In this document: in pieces, positions 38,106 to 47,305 of the stretch
How positions within the stretch are numbered: position 1 is the first letter of the stretch
Layout: every line of letters begins with the position of its first letter
NCBI RefSeq assembly: GCF_014645695.1
Contig: NZ_BMMF01000018.1
Location: 1 to 51,162 of the forward strand
DNA: 51,162 nucleotides
Source: Salinarimonas ramus
Lineage (GTDB): Bacteria; Pseudomonadota; Alphaproteobacteria; Rhizobiales; Beijerinckiaceae
Reading direction: 5' to 3'
The notes under the pieces: model-generated
The model's database searches: none
Seen by the model: the letters and a program-made list of their open reading frames with translations, nothing else
What the model was told of the DNA's origin: nothing
Translations under genes and position numbers: made by a program

Positions 38106-38873
38106 TCAGGCTTCCGCCATCTCTTCTCGATGGTGCTCGGGCAGGTACGCGGTGAGCATCTCGCGCACGATGGTGGGCGAGCGCTGGTCGCGGATCTGGA
38201 GGACGCCGTCGATGATCATGGAGCGCAGCACGTCCTCGGACGTGAGACGCAGGCTCAGCTTGTCGGCGATGGGCAGCGCGATGAGGTTCGCCACGAGCGA
38301 GCCGTAGAGCGTGCCCAAGAGCGAGACCGCCATGGCGGGGCCGAGCTTGGAGGGATCCTCCATGTTGGCGAACATCATGATCATGCCCACGACGGTGGAG
38401 ATCATGCCCCAGGCCGGCGCCACGTCGCCGATGCCGCGCCACACCTTCGAGCCGTCGTCGAGGCGCTGGACGAAATTGTCGCGGTCCTTCTCGAGCGCGT
38501 CCTTGATGAAGTCGCGATCGTAGCCGTCGGCGATGTAGCGCAGGCCCTGGGCGAGCGTCGGGTTCTCCACCTTGACGTTCTCGAGCCCCATCGGGCCGGA
38601 CTTTCGCACCACGTCGGCGACCTGGGTGATCTCCTCCAGCATCGCGCGCGGCGTGGTCTTCTGCATGCTCAGGCCGTAGCGGATGCCCATGGGCAGGCCG
38701 CTCATCATGATGGGGAAGGTGAAGCGCACCATCGTGGACGCGAAGGCGCCGCCGACGACGCACACGAGCGCGACCGTGTCGTAGTAGGAGGCGAGGCTCC
38801 CACCGCCGATGAGGATCATCCCGAGGACGGTCGCGACGCCGGCGACGAGGCCGAGCGCGGTGGCGAAATCCAT
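38106..38873 (-). CDS. motA: Flagellar motor stator protein MotA/PomA
   Basis: A 255-residue inner-membrane subunit with four helices: TALGLVAGVATVLGMILIGGG; TVALVCVVGGAFASTMVRFT; APAWGMISTVVGMIMMFANM; AMAVSLLGTLYGSLVANLIALPIADKL. The short length and MDFATALGL start are closer to PomA/short MotA than to the 290-residue rhizobial proton-type MotA, so a sodium stator is possible; the ion cannot be decided here. The ATG at 38873 has GGAGCACGAC upstream. motB follows. Confidence 0.9.
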   Translation of the reverse strand: MDFATALGLVAGVATVLGMILIGGGSLASYYDTVALVCVVGGAFASTMVRFTFPIMMSGLPMGIRYGLSMQKTTPRAMLEEITQVADVVRKSGPMGLENVKVENPTLAQGLRYIADGYDRDFIKDALEKDRDNFVQRLDDGSKVWRGIGDVAPAWGMISTVVGMIMMFANMEDPSKLGPAMAVSLLGTLYGSLVANLIALPIADKLSLRLTSEDVLRSMIIDGVLQIRDQRSPTIVREMLTAYLPEHHREEMAEA

Positions 38874-39002
38874 GTGTCGTGCTCCGGCGCGGGCGGCATG
38901 TCGCCCGGTTCCGCATCGCGCAAACGCTACCGTCATCGTGCTGAAGAAAAGGTTTAGCGCGCCTTCCGGTGACGGGACGCCGCACGCGCCCTAGCTTCCG
39001 CG

Positions 39003-40880
39003 ATGCCGCAGCCCTCCCCGCCCGCCTCGGACGAGACCATGAAGACCCAGACCTCGCCCGAACGATCCTCGCCCGACCTGTCATCGCCCGACCTGCCTGC
39101 ACGGATGCCGCTCTCGCGCGTCCTCGTGCGCACCATCGCCCTGCTCGCCCCCGAGCGGCGCCTCGCGACGACGCTCGCGCTCGCCAACGTGGCGCTCGCG
39201 GGGGCGGCCTTCGCCGAGCCCGTCCTGTTCGGGATGATCGTCGACCGTCTGGCGCGGGCGCAGGCGAGCAGCGACGCGGCGGCGTCGCTCGAAGGGCTGG
39301 GCCCGCTCCTCGCCGCCTGGGTCGGCTTCGGCTTGTTCACCATCGCTGCCGGCGTCCTCGTGGCACTCCACGCCGATCGCCTCGCGCATCGCCGCCGGCT
39401 GGCCGCCATGGCGGATTTCTTCGAGCACGCGCTCGCGCTTCCCCTCGCCTTCCACGCGGGCACGCATTCAGGCCGTGCGCTCAAGGTGATGATCGACGGC
39501 GCCGGGGCGCTGTTCGGGCTATGGCTCACCTTCCTGCGCGATCAGGCGGCGGCGCTCGTCGCGGTCGTCGTACTGCTTCCCGCGACGCTCTTCCTCAATT
39601 GGCGTCTCGGCCTCGTCCTCGTGGTGCTGGTCCTGGCGAGCGGGCTCCTCACCCACGCGGTGCTGCGCCGCACCGAGCGGATGCAGGGCACGGTGGAGAG
39701 CCATCACACCGCGCTCGCGGGCAACGCGTCGGACGCGCTCGGCAACGTCGCCGTCGTCCAGTCCTTCACGCGCATGGACGCGGAGCTGCGCCACATGCGC
39801 GGCATCGTGTCGGAGCTCCTCGCGGCGCAGACGCCGGTCCTGTCCTGGTGGGCGATCGCGTCGGTGGCGACGCGCTGCGCCGGGACGCTGACCGTGCTGA
39901 CGCTGCTTCTGCTCGGCGTCGCGCTCTTCCGCGAGGGGCTCGCGACCATCGGCGAGATCGTCTCCTTCGTGGCCATCGCGACGATGCTGATCGGGCGCCT
40001 CGAGCAGCTCGTCTTCTTCACGAACGGCCTCCTCCTCGCCGCGCCGAAGATCGCCGAGCTCTTCGCCGTGCGCGACACGCGCCCCGCCGTCGCCGATCAC
40101 CCGGGCGCGCGCGAGCCGGGGCGGCTCACGGGCGCCGTCGCCTTCGAGGAGGTATCCTATTCCTACGACGGTGAGCGCCCGGCGGTGCGCGATCTCGCCT
40201 TCCGGGTCGAACCCGGCGAGACCATCGCCCTCGTCGGCGAGACGGGGTCGGGCAAGTCGACCGCGCTGTCTCTCCTCCACCGCGCCTTCGACCCGGATGC
40301 GGGACGCATCCTCCTCGACGGGCGCGACGCGCGGGACTGGACGCTGGAGGGGCTGCGCCGCAACATCGCCGTCGTCTTCCAGGAGCCGATGCTCTTCGCC
40401 CGCTCGCTGCGCGAGAACCTCCTCGTCGGCGCGCCGGAGGCGAGCGATGCCGAGCTCGTCGCGGCGCTCGAGCGCGCGCAGGCCGGCGCCTTCCTCGCCC
40501 GCCTGCCGCGGGGGCTCGATACGCAGATCGGGGAGCGCGGCCGGTCGCTGTCCGGGGGCGAGCGCCAGCGCGTCGCCATCGCCCGCGCGCTCCTGAAGGA
40601 CGCGCCGATCCTCGTCCTCGACGAGGCGACGAGCGCGCTCGACGCCGTCACGGAGGCGCGCCTGAAGGAGGCGCTCGCCGAGGCCATGCGCGGGCGCACC
40701 ACCTTCGTCATCGCGCACAGGCTCGCGACCGTGCGCGACGCCGATCGCATCCTCGTCCTGCACGAGGGGCGCATCGTCGAGGAGGGGAGCTACGACGCGC
40801 TCCTCGCACGCGGCGGGCGCTTCGCGCGCCTCGCCGCCTCGCAGCACCTGCTCCAGCGGCTCGAGACCGAAGAGGCGTGA
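39003..40880 (+). CDS. ndvA: NdvA/ChvA-type cyclic beta-1,2-glucan ABC exporter
   Basis: A 625-residue half-transporter with fused membrane and ATPase domains. The membrane part shows NdvA-specific stretches: AEPVLFGMIVDRL, LFGLWLTFLRDQ and VLSWWAIASVATRCAG. The ATPase has Walker A GETGSGKST, signature LSGGERQR, Walker B ILVLDEATSALD and the H-loop IAHRLATVRDADRI. NdvA moves cyclic glucan to the periplasm, which aids osmotic adaptation and motility. The first 34 residues are Ser/Pro-rich and variable; the conserved part starts at MPLSRVLVRTIALLAPE (ATG 39105), so the true start may be later than 39003. No ndvB is in the window. It converges on tolB. Confidence 0.88.
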   Translation: MPQPSPPASDETMKTQTSPERSSPDLSSPDLPARMPLSRVLVRTIALLAPERRLATTLALANVALAGAAFAEPVLFGMIVDRLARAQASSDAAASLEGLGPLLAAWVGFGLFTIAAGVLVALHADRLAHRRRLAAMADFFEHALALPLAFHAGTHSGRALKVMIDGAGALFGLWLTFLRDQAAALVAVVVLLPATLFLNWRLGLVLVVLVLASGLLTHAVLRRTERMQGTVESHHTALAGNASDALGNVAVVQSFTRMDAELRHMRGIVSELLAAQTPVLSWWAIASVATRCAGTLTVLTLLLLGVALFREGLATIGEIVSFVAIATMLIGRLEQLVFFTNGLLLAAPKIAELFAVRDTRPAVADHPGAREPGRLTGAVAFEEVSYSYDGERPAVRDLAFRVEPGETIALVGETGSGKSTALSLLHRAFDPDAGRILLDGRDARDWTLEGLRRNIAVVFQEPMLFARSLRENLLVGAPEASDAELVAALERAQAGAFLARLPRGLDTQIGERGRSLSGGERQRVAIARALLKDAPILVLDEATSALDAVTEARLKEALAEAMRGRTTFVIAHRLATVRDADRILVLHEGRIVEEGSYDALLARGGRFARLAASQHLLQRLETEEA

Positions 40881-40887
40881 GCCCGCC

Positions 40888-42231
40888 TCAGCGCACGTCC
40901 GAGAGGAGCGGCGACCAGGTCGGATCGGAGGCGTAGCCCGGCGTGGGGATCGGCACCTCGACCCGGCCGGTGATGTCGACCATGTAGAGCTGCCCGCCGG
41001 ACTGGCCGCCGGGATCGCGGAAGAAGACGAGATACTGCCCGTTGGGCGCCCAGGCCGGGCTCTCGTTGTGGAAGCCCTCGGTGAGGATGCGCTCGCCCGA
41101 GCCGTCGGGGCGCATCACGCCGATGGCGAAGCGCCCGCCCTGCATCTTGGTGAAGGCGATCCAGTCCCCGCGCGGCGACCAGACCGGCTGCGAGTAGGTC
41201 CCCTGCCCGAAGGAGATGCGCTGCGGGTTCGAGCCGTCGGCGGCCATCGTGTAGAGCTGCTGCGAGCCGCCGCGGTCGCTCTCGAACACGATCTGCGAGC
41301 CGTCCGGCGAGAAGGAGGGCGACGTGTCGATGGCGAGCGTGGAGGTCAGGCGCGTCATCGTGCGCGAGACGAGATCGATGAGGTAGAGGTTCGCGTTTCC
41401 GCCCTGCTGGAGCGTCATCACGATGGAGCTGCCGTTGGGCGAGAAGCGCGGGGAGGAGGTCATGTTGGGGAAGTTCCCCACCGCCTGCCGCGCCCCGGTC
41501 TCGAGGTTGAGCACCTGCACCCGCGGCTGCTCGCCCGAGACCTGCGCCATGAAGGCGATCTCCTGGGCGCGCGGCGAGAAGCGCGGCGTCACCACCGAGT
41601 TGTCGCCCGGCGTCAGGTAGCGCACGTTGGCGCCGTCCTGATCCATGATGGCGAGGCGCTTGAGGCGGTTCTCCTTGGGCCCGGTCTCGTCCACGAAGAC
41701 GATGCGCGTGTCGAAGAAGCCCGCGAGCCCGGTGATGCGGGTGAAGATCGCATCCGAGATGATGTGGCCGACCCGCCGCCAATTGTTGGGATCGGTGAAA
41801 TATTGCTGGCCGGTGATCTGCTGGCCCGACTGCACGTCCCAGAGGCGGAACTCGGTGCGCAGGCGACCCTGGCCGTCGCGGGTGACCCGCCCGGTGACGA
41901 GGCCCTGCACGCCCGCCTGGCGCCACACGTCGAACTGGGGCGCGGCGTCGAAGGCCGGCGAGCGCTCGGGGAAGCGGCTCTGGTCGAGGGGCGAGAAATA
42001 GCCCGAGCGGTTCAGGTTCGCCGCGATGATGCTCGAGATCTGCGGCCCGAGATTGCCCTCGCCCGCGAATTCCGCGACGGCGATGGGCATGGGCTGGAAC
42101 TGGCCGCCCTGGAGGTCGATGACGAGCTCGGCCCGCGCCGGCGAGGGCGCGAGCGCGGGAACGAGGCCGGCGAGGCCGGCGACCCCGGCGGCGACGAGGC
42201 CGATCCGCAGGGCGTTCAGAACGAGGCGCAT
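40888..42231 (-). CDS. tolB: Tol-Pal system translocation protein TolB
   Basis: A 447-residue periplasmic protein that couples TolA to Pal. A signal peptide ends near SPARAELVID. An N-terminal domain (VAEFAGEGNLGPQISSIIAANL) is followed by a six-bladed beta-propeller with repeated SPDG/SPRG motifs (FSPRAQEIAFM, FSPNGSSIVM, FSPDGSQIVFES, WSPRGDWIAFT). pal normally comes next but is missing: ndvA is encountered convergently 7 bp away. It follows tolA by 84 bp. Confidence 0.97.
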   Translation of the reverse strand: MRLVLNALRIGLVAAGVAGLAGLVPALAPSPARAELVIDLQGGQFQPMPIAVAEFAGEGNLGPQISSIIAANLNRSGYFSPLDQSRFPERSPAFDAAPQFDVWRQAGVQGLVTGRVTRDGQGRLRTEFRLWDVQSGQQITGQQYFTDPNNWRRVGHIISDAIFTRITGLAGFFDTRIVFVDETGPKENRLKRLAIMDQDGANVRYLTPGDNSVVTPRFSPRAQEIAFMAQVSGEQPRVQVLNLETGARQAVGNFPNMTSSPRFSPNGSSIVMTLQQGGNANLYLIDLVSRTMTRLTSTLAIDTSPSFSPDGSQIVFESDRGGSQQLYTMAADGSNPQRISFGQGTYSQPVWSPRGDWIAFTKMQGGRFAIGVMRPDGSGERILTEGFHNESPAWAPNGQYLVFFRDPGGQSGGQLYMVDITGRVEVPIPTPGYASDPTWSPLLSDVR

Positions 42232-42315
42232 GGGTCGAGTGTCCGAGATGAGCGGCGCGGTCGGCCGCCGGGAAAGGGTGGGAGGCGCATGACGCGCGCG
42301 GCCGTTACGCCGGGG

Positions 42316-43479
42316 TCACGAATAGAGCGGATTGAAGTTCACCGTCAGGTTCCTCCAGTCCTCGTAATAGGGGGCGAATTGGGCCGGAATCTGGAGCGGC
42401 GCGCAGCGGCGCGTGGCGCGCAGCGCCGAATCGGCCACGGACCTGAAGAGCGGGTCGCCCGAATCGTTCGCCACCTGCGGATCGGTGGCGAGGGATCCGT
42501 CGGGCGCGAGCGCGATGCGCACCGCCGCCACCGGCGGGTTCTGCAGCGTCTGCGCGGCGATCGGCACGTCCCAGCAGGCGCGCAGCTGCGCGGTGATCAG
42601 CCCTACGAGCTGATCGCGCAGGCTCGGGTTGAGGCGCGCGGCGCTGCCCGTCTGGGTGCCCAGGGACGCCGTGCGGCTCACCTGCTCCGCGCTGGCGCCG
42701 GTGGAGGCGGCCTCCTCCGTCGAGCGCAGGATGGAGGCGATGTCGGACGGATCGAAGCGATCCGCCTCCTCGGCGACGCGGCTCGCGCGGGCCTCCTCCT
42801 CGCGACGGCGCGCCTCGGCGACGCGCGCCGCGTCGGCCCGGTCGCGGGCCTCGCGCTCCTCGCGCTCGCGGCGGGTGCGATCCTCGGCCTCCGCCACGCG
42901 ACGGCGCTCGGCATCCGCGGCGGCGACGCGCGCCGCGTCCGCGCGCGCCTGGGCCTGCGCGGAGCGCGAGGGCGGCAGCGGGGCCGGCGCATCGGCGACG
43001 ACCGGTGCCGCGGGCACGGGCTCCGGCGGGGCGGGCGTCGGCTCCGGCACGACGGGCGGCGGCGCGGGCGGCGTCGGCTCGGCCTGCGCCACCGGTGCCG
43101 GCGGCGGGGGAGGCGGCGGCGGCGGCTCGCTCGCGGCGGCGACGGGGGTGTCGGCGACCTCCATCTCGGCCGTGCGCGTCGCGGGCGTCTCGGTGTCGCG
43201 CTCGGCCTCGCCGGCGGGGCGCAGCTCCTGCCTCTCGGCGACCCGCTCGGCGCGCGGGACGGGCACGGGCAGTACCTCTGCCGCATCCTCCTCGCCGCGG
43301 GTGATCTCGGAGAACTGCGCGTCCGTGATCATCTCGACGGGAATGCCCTCCTCCACCGCCGGCAGCTGGGCGACGCCCGAGATCCCGACGAGAGCCGCGA
43401 CGACGAGCGCCACGTGCGCCACCCCCGACAGGAGGAGGCCCGGCTCGCGAAGGGAGGGGAGGCCGCGCGGGAGGGGCAT
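42316..43479 (-). CDS. tolA: Cell envelope protein TolA
   Basis: A 387-residue protein bridging inner membrane and periplasm. It has one N-terminal helix (LLLSGVAHVALVVAALVGISG), a long Pro-rich region with a run of nine Pro near residue 118, an Ala/Arg/Glu coiled coil (about 165-240) and a C-terminal TonB/TolA-like domain (RACWDVPIAAQ and NPPVAAVRIALAPDG), ending NFNPLYS. Low-complexity sequence makes its length variable between species. Start ATG is 4 bp after the tolR stop. Confidence 0.93.
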   Translation of the reverse strand: MPLPRGLPSLREPGLLLSGVAHVALVVAALVGISGVAQLPAVEEGIPVEMITDAQFSEITRGEEDAAEVLPVPVPRAERVAERQELRPAGEAERDTETPATRTAEMEVADTPVAAASEPPPPPPPPPAPVAQAEPTPPAPPPVVPEPTPAPPEPVPAAPVVADAPAPLPPSRSAQAQARADAARVAAADAERRRVAEAEDRTRREREEREARDRADAARVAEARRREEEARASRVAEEADRFDPSDIASILRSTEEAASTGASAEQVSRTASLGTQTGSAARLNPSLRDQLVGLITAQLRACWDVPIAAQTLQNPPVAAVRIALAPDGSLATDPQVANDSGDPLFRSVADSALRATRRCAPLQIPAQFAPYYEDWRNLTVNFNPLYS

Positions 43480-43483
43480 GGCG

Positions 43484-43930
43484 CTACTGGGCGTCCGGCA
43501 GGGTGACGAGGGCGACGCGGCTGAAGCCGCCTTGGGTGACGAGCGCCATCACCTCGGCGACCCGCCCGTATTCCACGGCGCGATCGCCGCGCACGAAGAC
43601 GCGGGGCTCCGCCCCCTCCTCGATGCGCGCGGCGATGGCCGAGACGATCTCGGCGTCGTCGATCACGACGTCGTCGAGATAGACGCGGCCCTCGGCGTCG
43701 ATGGAGAGTGCCACGGGCTTTGCGTCGACGTTGAGCTGGCCGGCGCTCGCCTGCGGCAGGTCGAGGGGCACGCCCGCCGAGAGCAGCGGCGCCGAGACCA
43801 TGAAGACGATGAGGAGCACCAGCATGACGTCGATGAACGGCGTCATGTTGATCTCGTTGATGGCGCGCGCACGCCCGCGGCGCCTGCGCCGCCCGCCGCC
43901 GCCCGTTCCGGGTCCGCCGTGGGAGAACAT
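43484..43930 (-). CDS. tolR: Tol system protein TolR
   Basis: A 148-residue ExbD-like protein. A basic Gly/Arg-rich N-terminus leads to [22 protein letters not shown], whose membrane Asp is the proton-linked residue of TolR and MotB. The periplasmic domain includes PLDLPQA and a conserved [14 protein letters not shown]. It lies 16 bp after tolQ. Confidence 0.96.
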   Translation of the reverse strand: MFSHGGPGTGGGGRRRRRGRARAINEINMTPFIDVMLVLLIVFMVSAPLLSAGVPLDLPQASAGQLNVDAKPVALSIDAEGRVYLDDVVIDDAEIVSAIAARIEEGAEPRVFVRGDRAVEYGRVAEVMALVTQGGFSRVALVTLPDAQ

Positions 43931-43946
43931 GATCGCGCGCTCCCGT

Positions 43947-44651
43947 TCAGGCCGCTTGCGGGGCGTGGGTGGCCTGGGCGAGCCGCTCGTCGACCTGGCG
44001 GGCCAGGATCGCGGAGAACTCGTCGGCGAAACCCTCGAGGCGCACCTGCGCCTTGGCGACCTCGGCCTGGAACTTGTTGTAGGCGATGACCGCCGGGATG
44101 GCCGCGATCAGGCCGATCGCGGTGGCGAAGAGCGCCTCCGCGATGCCCGGCGCGACGACGGCGAGCGAGGTGTTGTTCGAGCCCGCGATGGCGACGAAGG
44201 AGGTCATGACGCCCCAGACCGTGCCGAAGAGGCCGAGATACGGCCCCGCCGAGCCCACGGAGGCGAGGAAGATCAGCTTCGATTCGAGCCGCTCGACCTC
44301 GCGCTGGATGGTGACGTCGAGCACCTTGTCGATGCGCGCCGGCAGGCTCGCCACCGAGCGGCCGGAGCCGCCGAAGGAGCGCTTCCATTCGCGCATGGCC
44401 GCGACGAAGACGGAGGCGAGGCCCGTCGTCGGGCGCTCCTCCAGCGAGCGGTAGAGCTCCTCGAGGGAGCGTCCCGACCAGAACACCTCCTCGAACCGAT
44501 CCATCGCCCGGGTCAGGCGCCGGAAGAGCAGCGTCTTGTCGATGATGATCGCCCAGGAATAGACCGAGGCCGCGACGAGCCCGATCATCACGAGCTTCAC
44601 GACGATGTGCGCCTGCCAGAACAGGCCCCAGAGGGAGAGATCGTGCGGCAT
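43947..44651 (-). CDS. tolQ: Tol system proton-channel protein TolQ
   Basis: A 234-residue, three-helix inner-membrane protein forming the proton channel with TolR. Family marks are [40 protein letters not shown] (with the conserved Thr-rich pore) and [24 protein letters not shown]. The ATG at 44651 is preceded by GAGGACC. A longer upstream open frame is rejected since homology begins at [11 protein letters not shown]. It follows ybgC after 269 bp, so tolQRAB may have its own promoter. Confidence 0.96.
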   Translation of the reverse strand: MPHDLSLWGLFWQAHIVVKLVMIGLVAASVYSWAIIIDKTLLFRRLTRAMDRFEEVFWSGRSLEELYRSLEERPTTGLASVFVAAMREWKRSFGGSGRSVASLPARIDKVLDVTIQREVERLESKLIFLASVGSAGPYLGLFGTVWGVMTSFVAIAGSNNTSLAVVAPGIAEALFATAIGLIAAIPAVIAYNKFQAEVAKAQVRLEGFADEFSAILARQVDERLAQATHAPQAA

Positions 44652-44830
44652 CCGCGGATGGTCCTCGAGATCGCCAGGTGACCCCGCCGGCGGCACCGGC
44701 GGGTCCGAGCGGGGATCGGCGTTTCCGAACAGGCCTTGATGGCTCGAAACGGCCCCCGCGACCGTGGTTCGCGCCGCAACATGTCGAAAATATGAGCTTT
44801 TCCGGGAGGCGCGGCGGCGACGCGCTCCCT

Positions 44831-44861
44831 GTGTCCGAGGGGACACGATTAAGGTTAAGGC
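44831..44861. promoter_or_regulatory. Palindrome and TTAAGGTTAAGG motif before tolQ
   Basis: In the 269-bp ybgC-tolQ gap, GTGTCC-GAGG-GGACAC (44831-44846) is a perfect 6-bp dyad. It is followed at once by ATTAAGGTTAAGG. Read leftward this gives CCTTAACCTTAA, containing the TTAACC half of a CtrA box, but spacing does not match the full TTAA-N7-TTAA site. A tolQRAB promoter region is likely; the regulator is a guess. Confidence 0.35.
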
Positions 44862-44920
44862 TCCCTTATGGCAGCGTTCGCCGACGACGCCGCACCCCTC
44901 GCCGCACCCGTCGTCCGGCG

Positions 44921-45385
44921 TCAGCCGCCGAGCCGCGCGCGCAGGATCTCGGGGATGCGCGCGGGGCGCCCGGCGCGGACCGCGGCGACGGTGACGTCGG
45001 CGGTGAGCAGCACCTCGTCGGCGCGCAGGATGCGCTGCGCCAGCGCGATGGACGCGCCTTTCACGACATCGGTGCGGGTCTCCACCGTGAGGATGTCGTC
45101 CATGCGCGCGGGTTTCAGCCAATCGAGGGTCATGCGCCGCACCGCGAAGGCGATGCCCTCGCCGTCCGCGTGGAGCTCCGACTGCGCCACGCCCGCGAGG
45201 CGCAGCTGGTCGGTGCGCCCGCGCTCCAGGTACTTCAGGTAATTGGCGTGATAGACGATCCCGGAGAAATCCGTGTCCTCGTAGTAGACGCGAACGCGCA
45301 GGCGATGCACGCCGTCCTCGAAGCGGCCCGCGATGGGGACGAGCCCGTCGTCTCCCGCGTCGCGCGGCGTCCGGTCCCCGCTCAC
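44921..45385 (-). CDS. ybgC: YbgC/Tol-Pal-associated acyl-CoA thioesterase
   Basis: A 154-residue hot-dog-fold thioesterase. [24 protein letters not shown] carries the catalytic Asp (DTDFSG) and the His/Tyr of the family; [17 protein letters not shown] is near the end. Start is GTG at 45385, which overlaps the ruvB stop (GTGA), so the two are translationally coupled. ybgC commonly heads the tol operon. Confidence 0.93.
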   Translation of the reverse strand: MSGDRTPRDAGDDGLVPIAGRFEDGVHRLRVRVYYEDTDFSGIVYHANYLKYLERGRTDQLRLAGVAQSELHADGEGIAFAVRRMTLDWLKPARMDDILTVETRTDVVKGASIALAQRILRADEVLLTADVTVAAVRAGRPARIPEILRARLGG

Positions 45386-46458
45386 TGTTCGTCGCCTGCG
45401 GAGAACAGCCCGAACTGCGTCCGGCTCGGGTCGGCCGCGGGCTCCGGCATGCCGAGATGACGGAAGGCGTGGGGGGTGAGCAGGCGCCCGCGCGGCGTGC
45501 GCTGCACGAAGCCCTTCTGGATCAGGTAGGGCTCGATGATCTCCTCGATGGCGTCGCGGGGCTCGGAGAGCGCGGCGGCGATGGTCTCGATGCCCACGGG
45601 GCCGCCGCCGAAATTCGTGGCGACCATGGTGAGGTACTTGCGGTCCATCACGTCGAGGCCGATCGGATCGACGTCGAGAAGGCCGAGCGCCTTGTCCGCC
45701 AGCGCGCGGCCCACCGTCTCGACGTTCTCCACCACGGCGAAGTCGCGCACCCGCCGCAGCAGGCGCCCGGCGATGCGCGGCGTGCCGCGGGCGCGCTTGG
45801 CGATCTCGTTGGCGCCCTCGTCCGACATGCCGAGCCCGAGCACCCGCGCGCCGCGCTTGACGATGAGCTCGAGCTCGGAGACGTCGTAGAACTCGAGCCG
45901 CACGGGAATGCCGAAGCGGTCGCGCAGCGGCGTCGTCAGCAGGCCCGCGCGCGTCGTCGCGCCCACCAGCGTGAAGGGCGGCAGCTCGATCTTCACCGAG
46001 CGCGCCGCCGGCCCCTCGCCGATGATCAGGTCGAGCTGGAAGTCCTCCATGGCCGGATAGAGGATCTCCTCCACCGCCGGGTTCAGGCGGTGGATCTCGT
46101 CGATGAACAGGACGTCGCGCTCCTCCAGGTTCGTCAGCTGGGCCGCGAGATCGCCGGCCTTGGCGATGACGGGACCCGAGGTGGAGCGGAAATTCACGCC
46201 GAGCTCGCGGGCGATGATCTGCGCGAGCGTGGTCTTGCCCAGCCCCGGCGGTCCCACGAAGAGCACGTGATCGAGCGCGTCGCCCCGCGCCTTCGCCGCG
46301 CCGATGAAGACCTGCAGGTTGGCGCGCGCGGCCTTCTGACCGGTGAAGTCGGCGAGCGACAGCGGTCGCAGGGAGGCGTCGATGTCGTCCTCGCGCTTGG
46401 CGGGTGAGATGAGGCGGTTCTGTTCGCTCAAGGGGGCGCTCGCTCTCGTGCCGATCAC
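45382..46458 (-). CDS. ruvB: Holliday junction branch-migration helicase RuvB
   Basis: A 358-residue AAA+ ATPase that drives branch migration with RuvA. Walker A is [11 protein letters not shown], Walker [11 protein letters not shown], with the sensor [18 protein letters not shown] and the C-terminal winged helix ([18 protein letters not shown]). The start is GTG 46458, or TTG 46431, which would give the standard [10 protein letters not shown] beginning and has GAGAGCGAG upstream. ruvC and ruvA, usually directly before it, are absent; a divergent secreted-protein gene lies there instead. Confidence 0.96.
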   Translation of the reverse strand: MIGTRASAPLSEQNRLISPAKREDDIDASLRPLSLADFTGQKAARANLQVFIGAAKARGDALDHVLFVGPPGLGKTTLAQIIARELGVNFRSTSGPVIAKAGDLAAQLTNLEERDVLFIDEIHRLNPAVEEILYPAMEDFQLDLIIGEGPAARSVKIELPPFTLVGATTRAGLLTTPLRDRFGIPVRLEFYDVSELELIVKRGARVLGLGMSDEGANEIAKRARGTPRIAGRLLRRVRDFAVVENVETVGRALADKALGLLDVDPIGLDVMDRKYLTMVATNFGGGPVGIETIAAALSEPRDAIEEIIEPYLIQKGFVQRTPRGRLLTPHAFRHLGMPEPAADPSRTQFGLFSAGDEQ

Positions 46459-46729
46459 CGCGTTCTACACGCTCGCGGGCACCGCGACAGCCCCGTTCGG
46501 CGAGGCGGCTCCATCGCCGATGAAAAAATGCGGCCGGGACACGACGTCGCGCCTCAATGGCCAAGCCTTTGAAAGCACGGCTATTTCCGGGTGCGCACCC
46601 AATGCCGGCACCGGTTCCGCGGACACTGCGGAAGAAAATCCCGGAACACGAATCCGCTCGGGTCGTTGGCAGCACATCACGGCGTCGCGGTCCGGCCGCG
46701 GCGCGCCCAAGATGAGATGGAGATTATCC

Positions 46730-47146
46730 ATGAAGCGCATTCTTCTCACCTCCGCCGCCGCCCTCTTCCTCGTCGCCCCCGCAGGCGCCCAGACCACCGC
46801 TCCCGCGCCGGTCGTCGATTCGGCCCCGGCCGTTCCGGAGACCGCGATCGGCGTCCAGGAGCGTCGTCGCCTGATGACCTCGGACGACGCCACGGCGGCT
46901 CCGTCGGGCATGCTGATCGGCGAGCAGTCGGGCAGCTGGTACGTCGACTGCACGGATCCGGGCGTGTCCTGCGAGAACTACGAGGGTCTCGCCACCGGTT
47001 CCGTCGGCGGTGCGGCGCCCGACCCGGTCGTCGATTCGGCTCCGGCCGTTCCGGATACCGCCATCGGCGTCCAGGAGCGTCGCCGCCTCAACACCTCGGA
47101 CGACGCCACGGCGGCTCCGTCCGGCCAGCTGATCGAGCGTCAGTAA
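46730..47146 (+). CDS. Small secreted protein with an internal 42-residue duplication
   Basis: A 138-residue exported protein of unknown function. A signal peptide (to about residue 20, AGA-QT) precedes two near-identical 42-residue units, residues 25-66 and 97-138, sharing 36 of 42 residues (core AIGVQERRRL and TSDDATAAPSG). The linker (67-96) has two Cys (VDCTDPGVSCENYEG). The DNA copies are 216 bp apart and also near identical, so the duplication is recent or conserved by conversion. It is divergent from ruvB. The 271 bp before it hold its promoter; no clear box was seen. It ends at a strong terminator. Confidence 0.75.
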   Translation: MKRILLTSAAALFLVAPAGAQTTAPAPVVDSAPAVPETAIGVQERRRLMTSDDATAAPSGMLIGEQSGSWYVDCTDPGVSCENYEGLATGSVGGAAPDPVVDSAPAVPDTAIGVQERRRLNTSDDATAAPSGQLIERQ

Positions 47147-47187
47147 GGTCTTCCTCGCCCGCACGAGCGGGCGAACGGATCAAAGCG

Positions 47188-47215
47188 GAGCCCCGGCCGG
47201 AAACGGCCGGGGCTC
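47188..47215 (+). terminator. Rho-independent terminator after the duplicated-repeat gene
   Basis: GAGCCCCGGCCG-GAAA-CGGCCGGGGCTC, a 12-bp perfect stem with GAAA loop, followed by TTCTC. It lies 42 bp past the stop. Confidence 0.85.
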
Positions 47216-47257
47216 TTCTCGTATGCGCGCCCGCGCTTGCGGCTCGGGCACGAAAAA

Positions 47258-47283
47258 GGGCCCCGGCTTTCGCCGAGGCCCCT
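47258..47283 (-). terminator. Rho-independent terminator of the truncated porin gene
   Basis: Read leftward, GGGGCCTCGGC-GAAA-GCCGGGGCCC (one bulge/mismatch) then TTTTT. It is 23 bp past the porin stop. Its survival suggests the porin copy was once expressed. Confidence 0.85.
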
Positions 47284-47305
47284 CTCTCGAACCGTGCAGG
47301 ACGGA

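Noticed and set aside
42900-43300. Repetitive DNA in tolA considered as a tandem-repeat element
   Set aside because: It is normal low-complexity coding sequence for the Pro-rich and Ala/Arg/Glu parts of TolA.
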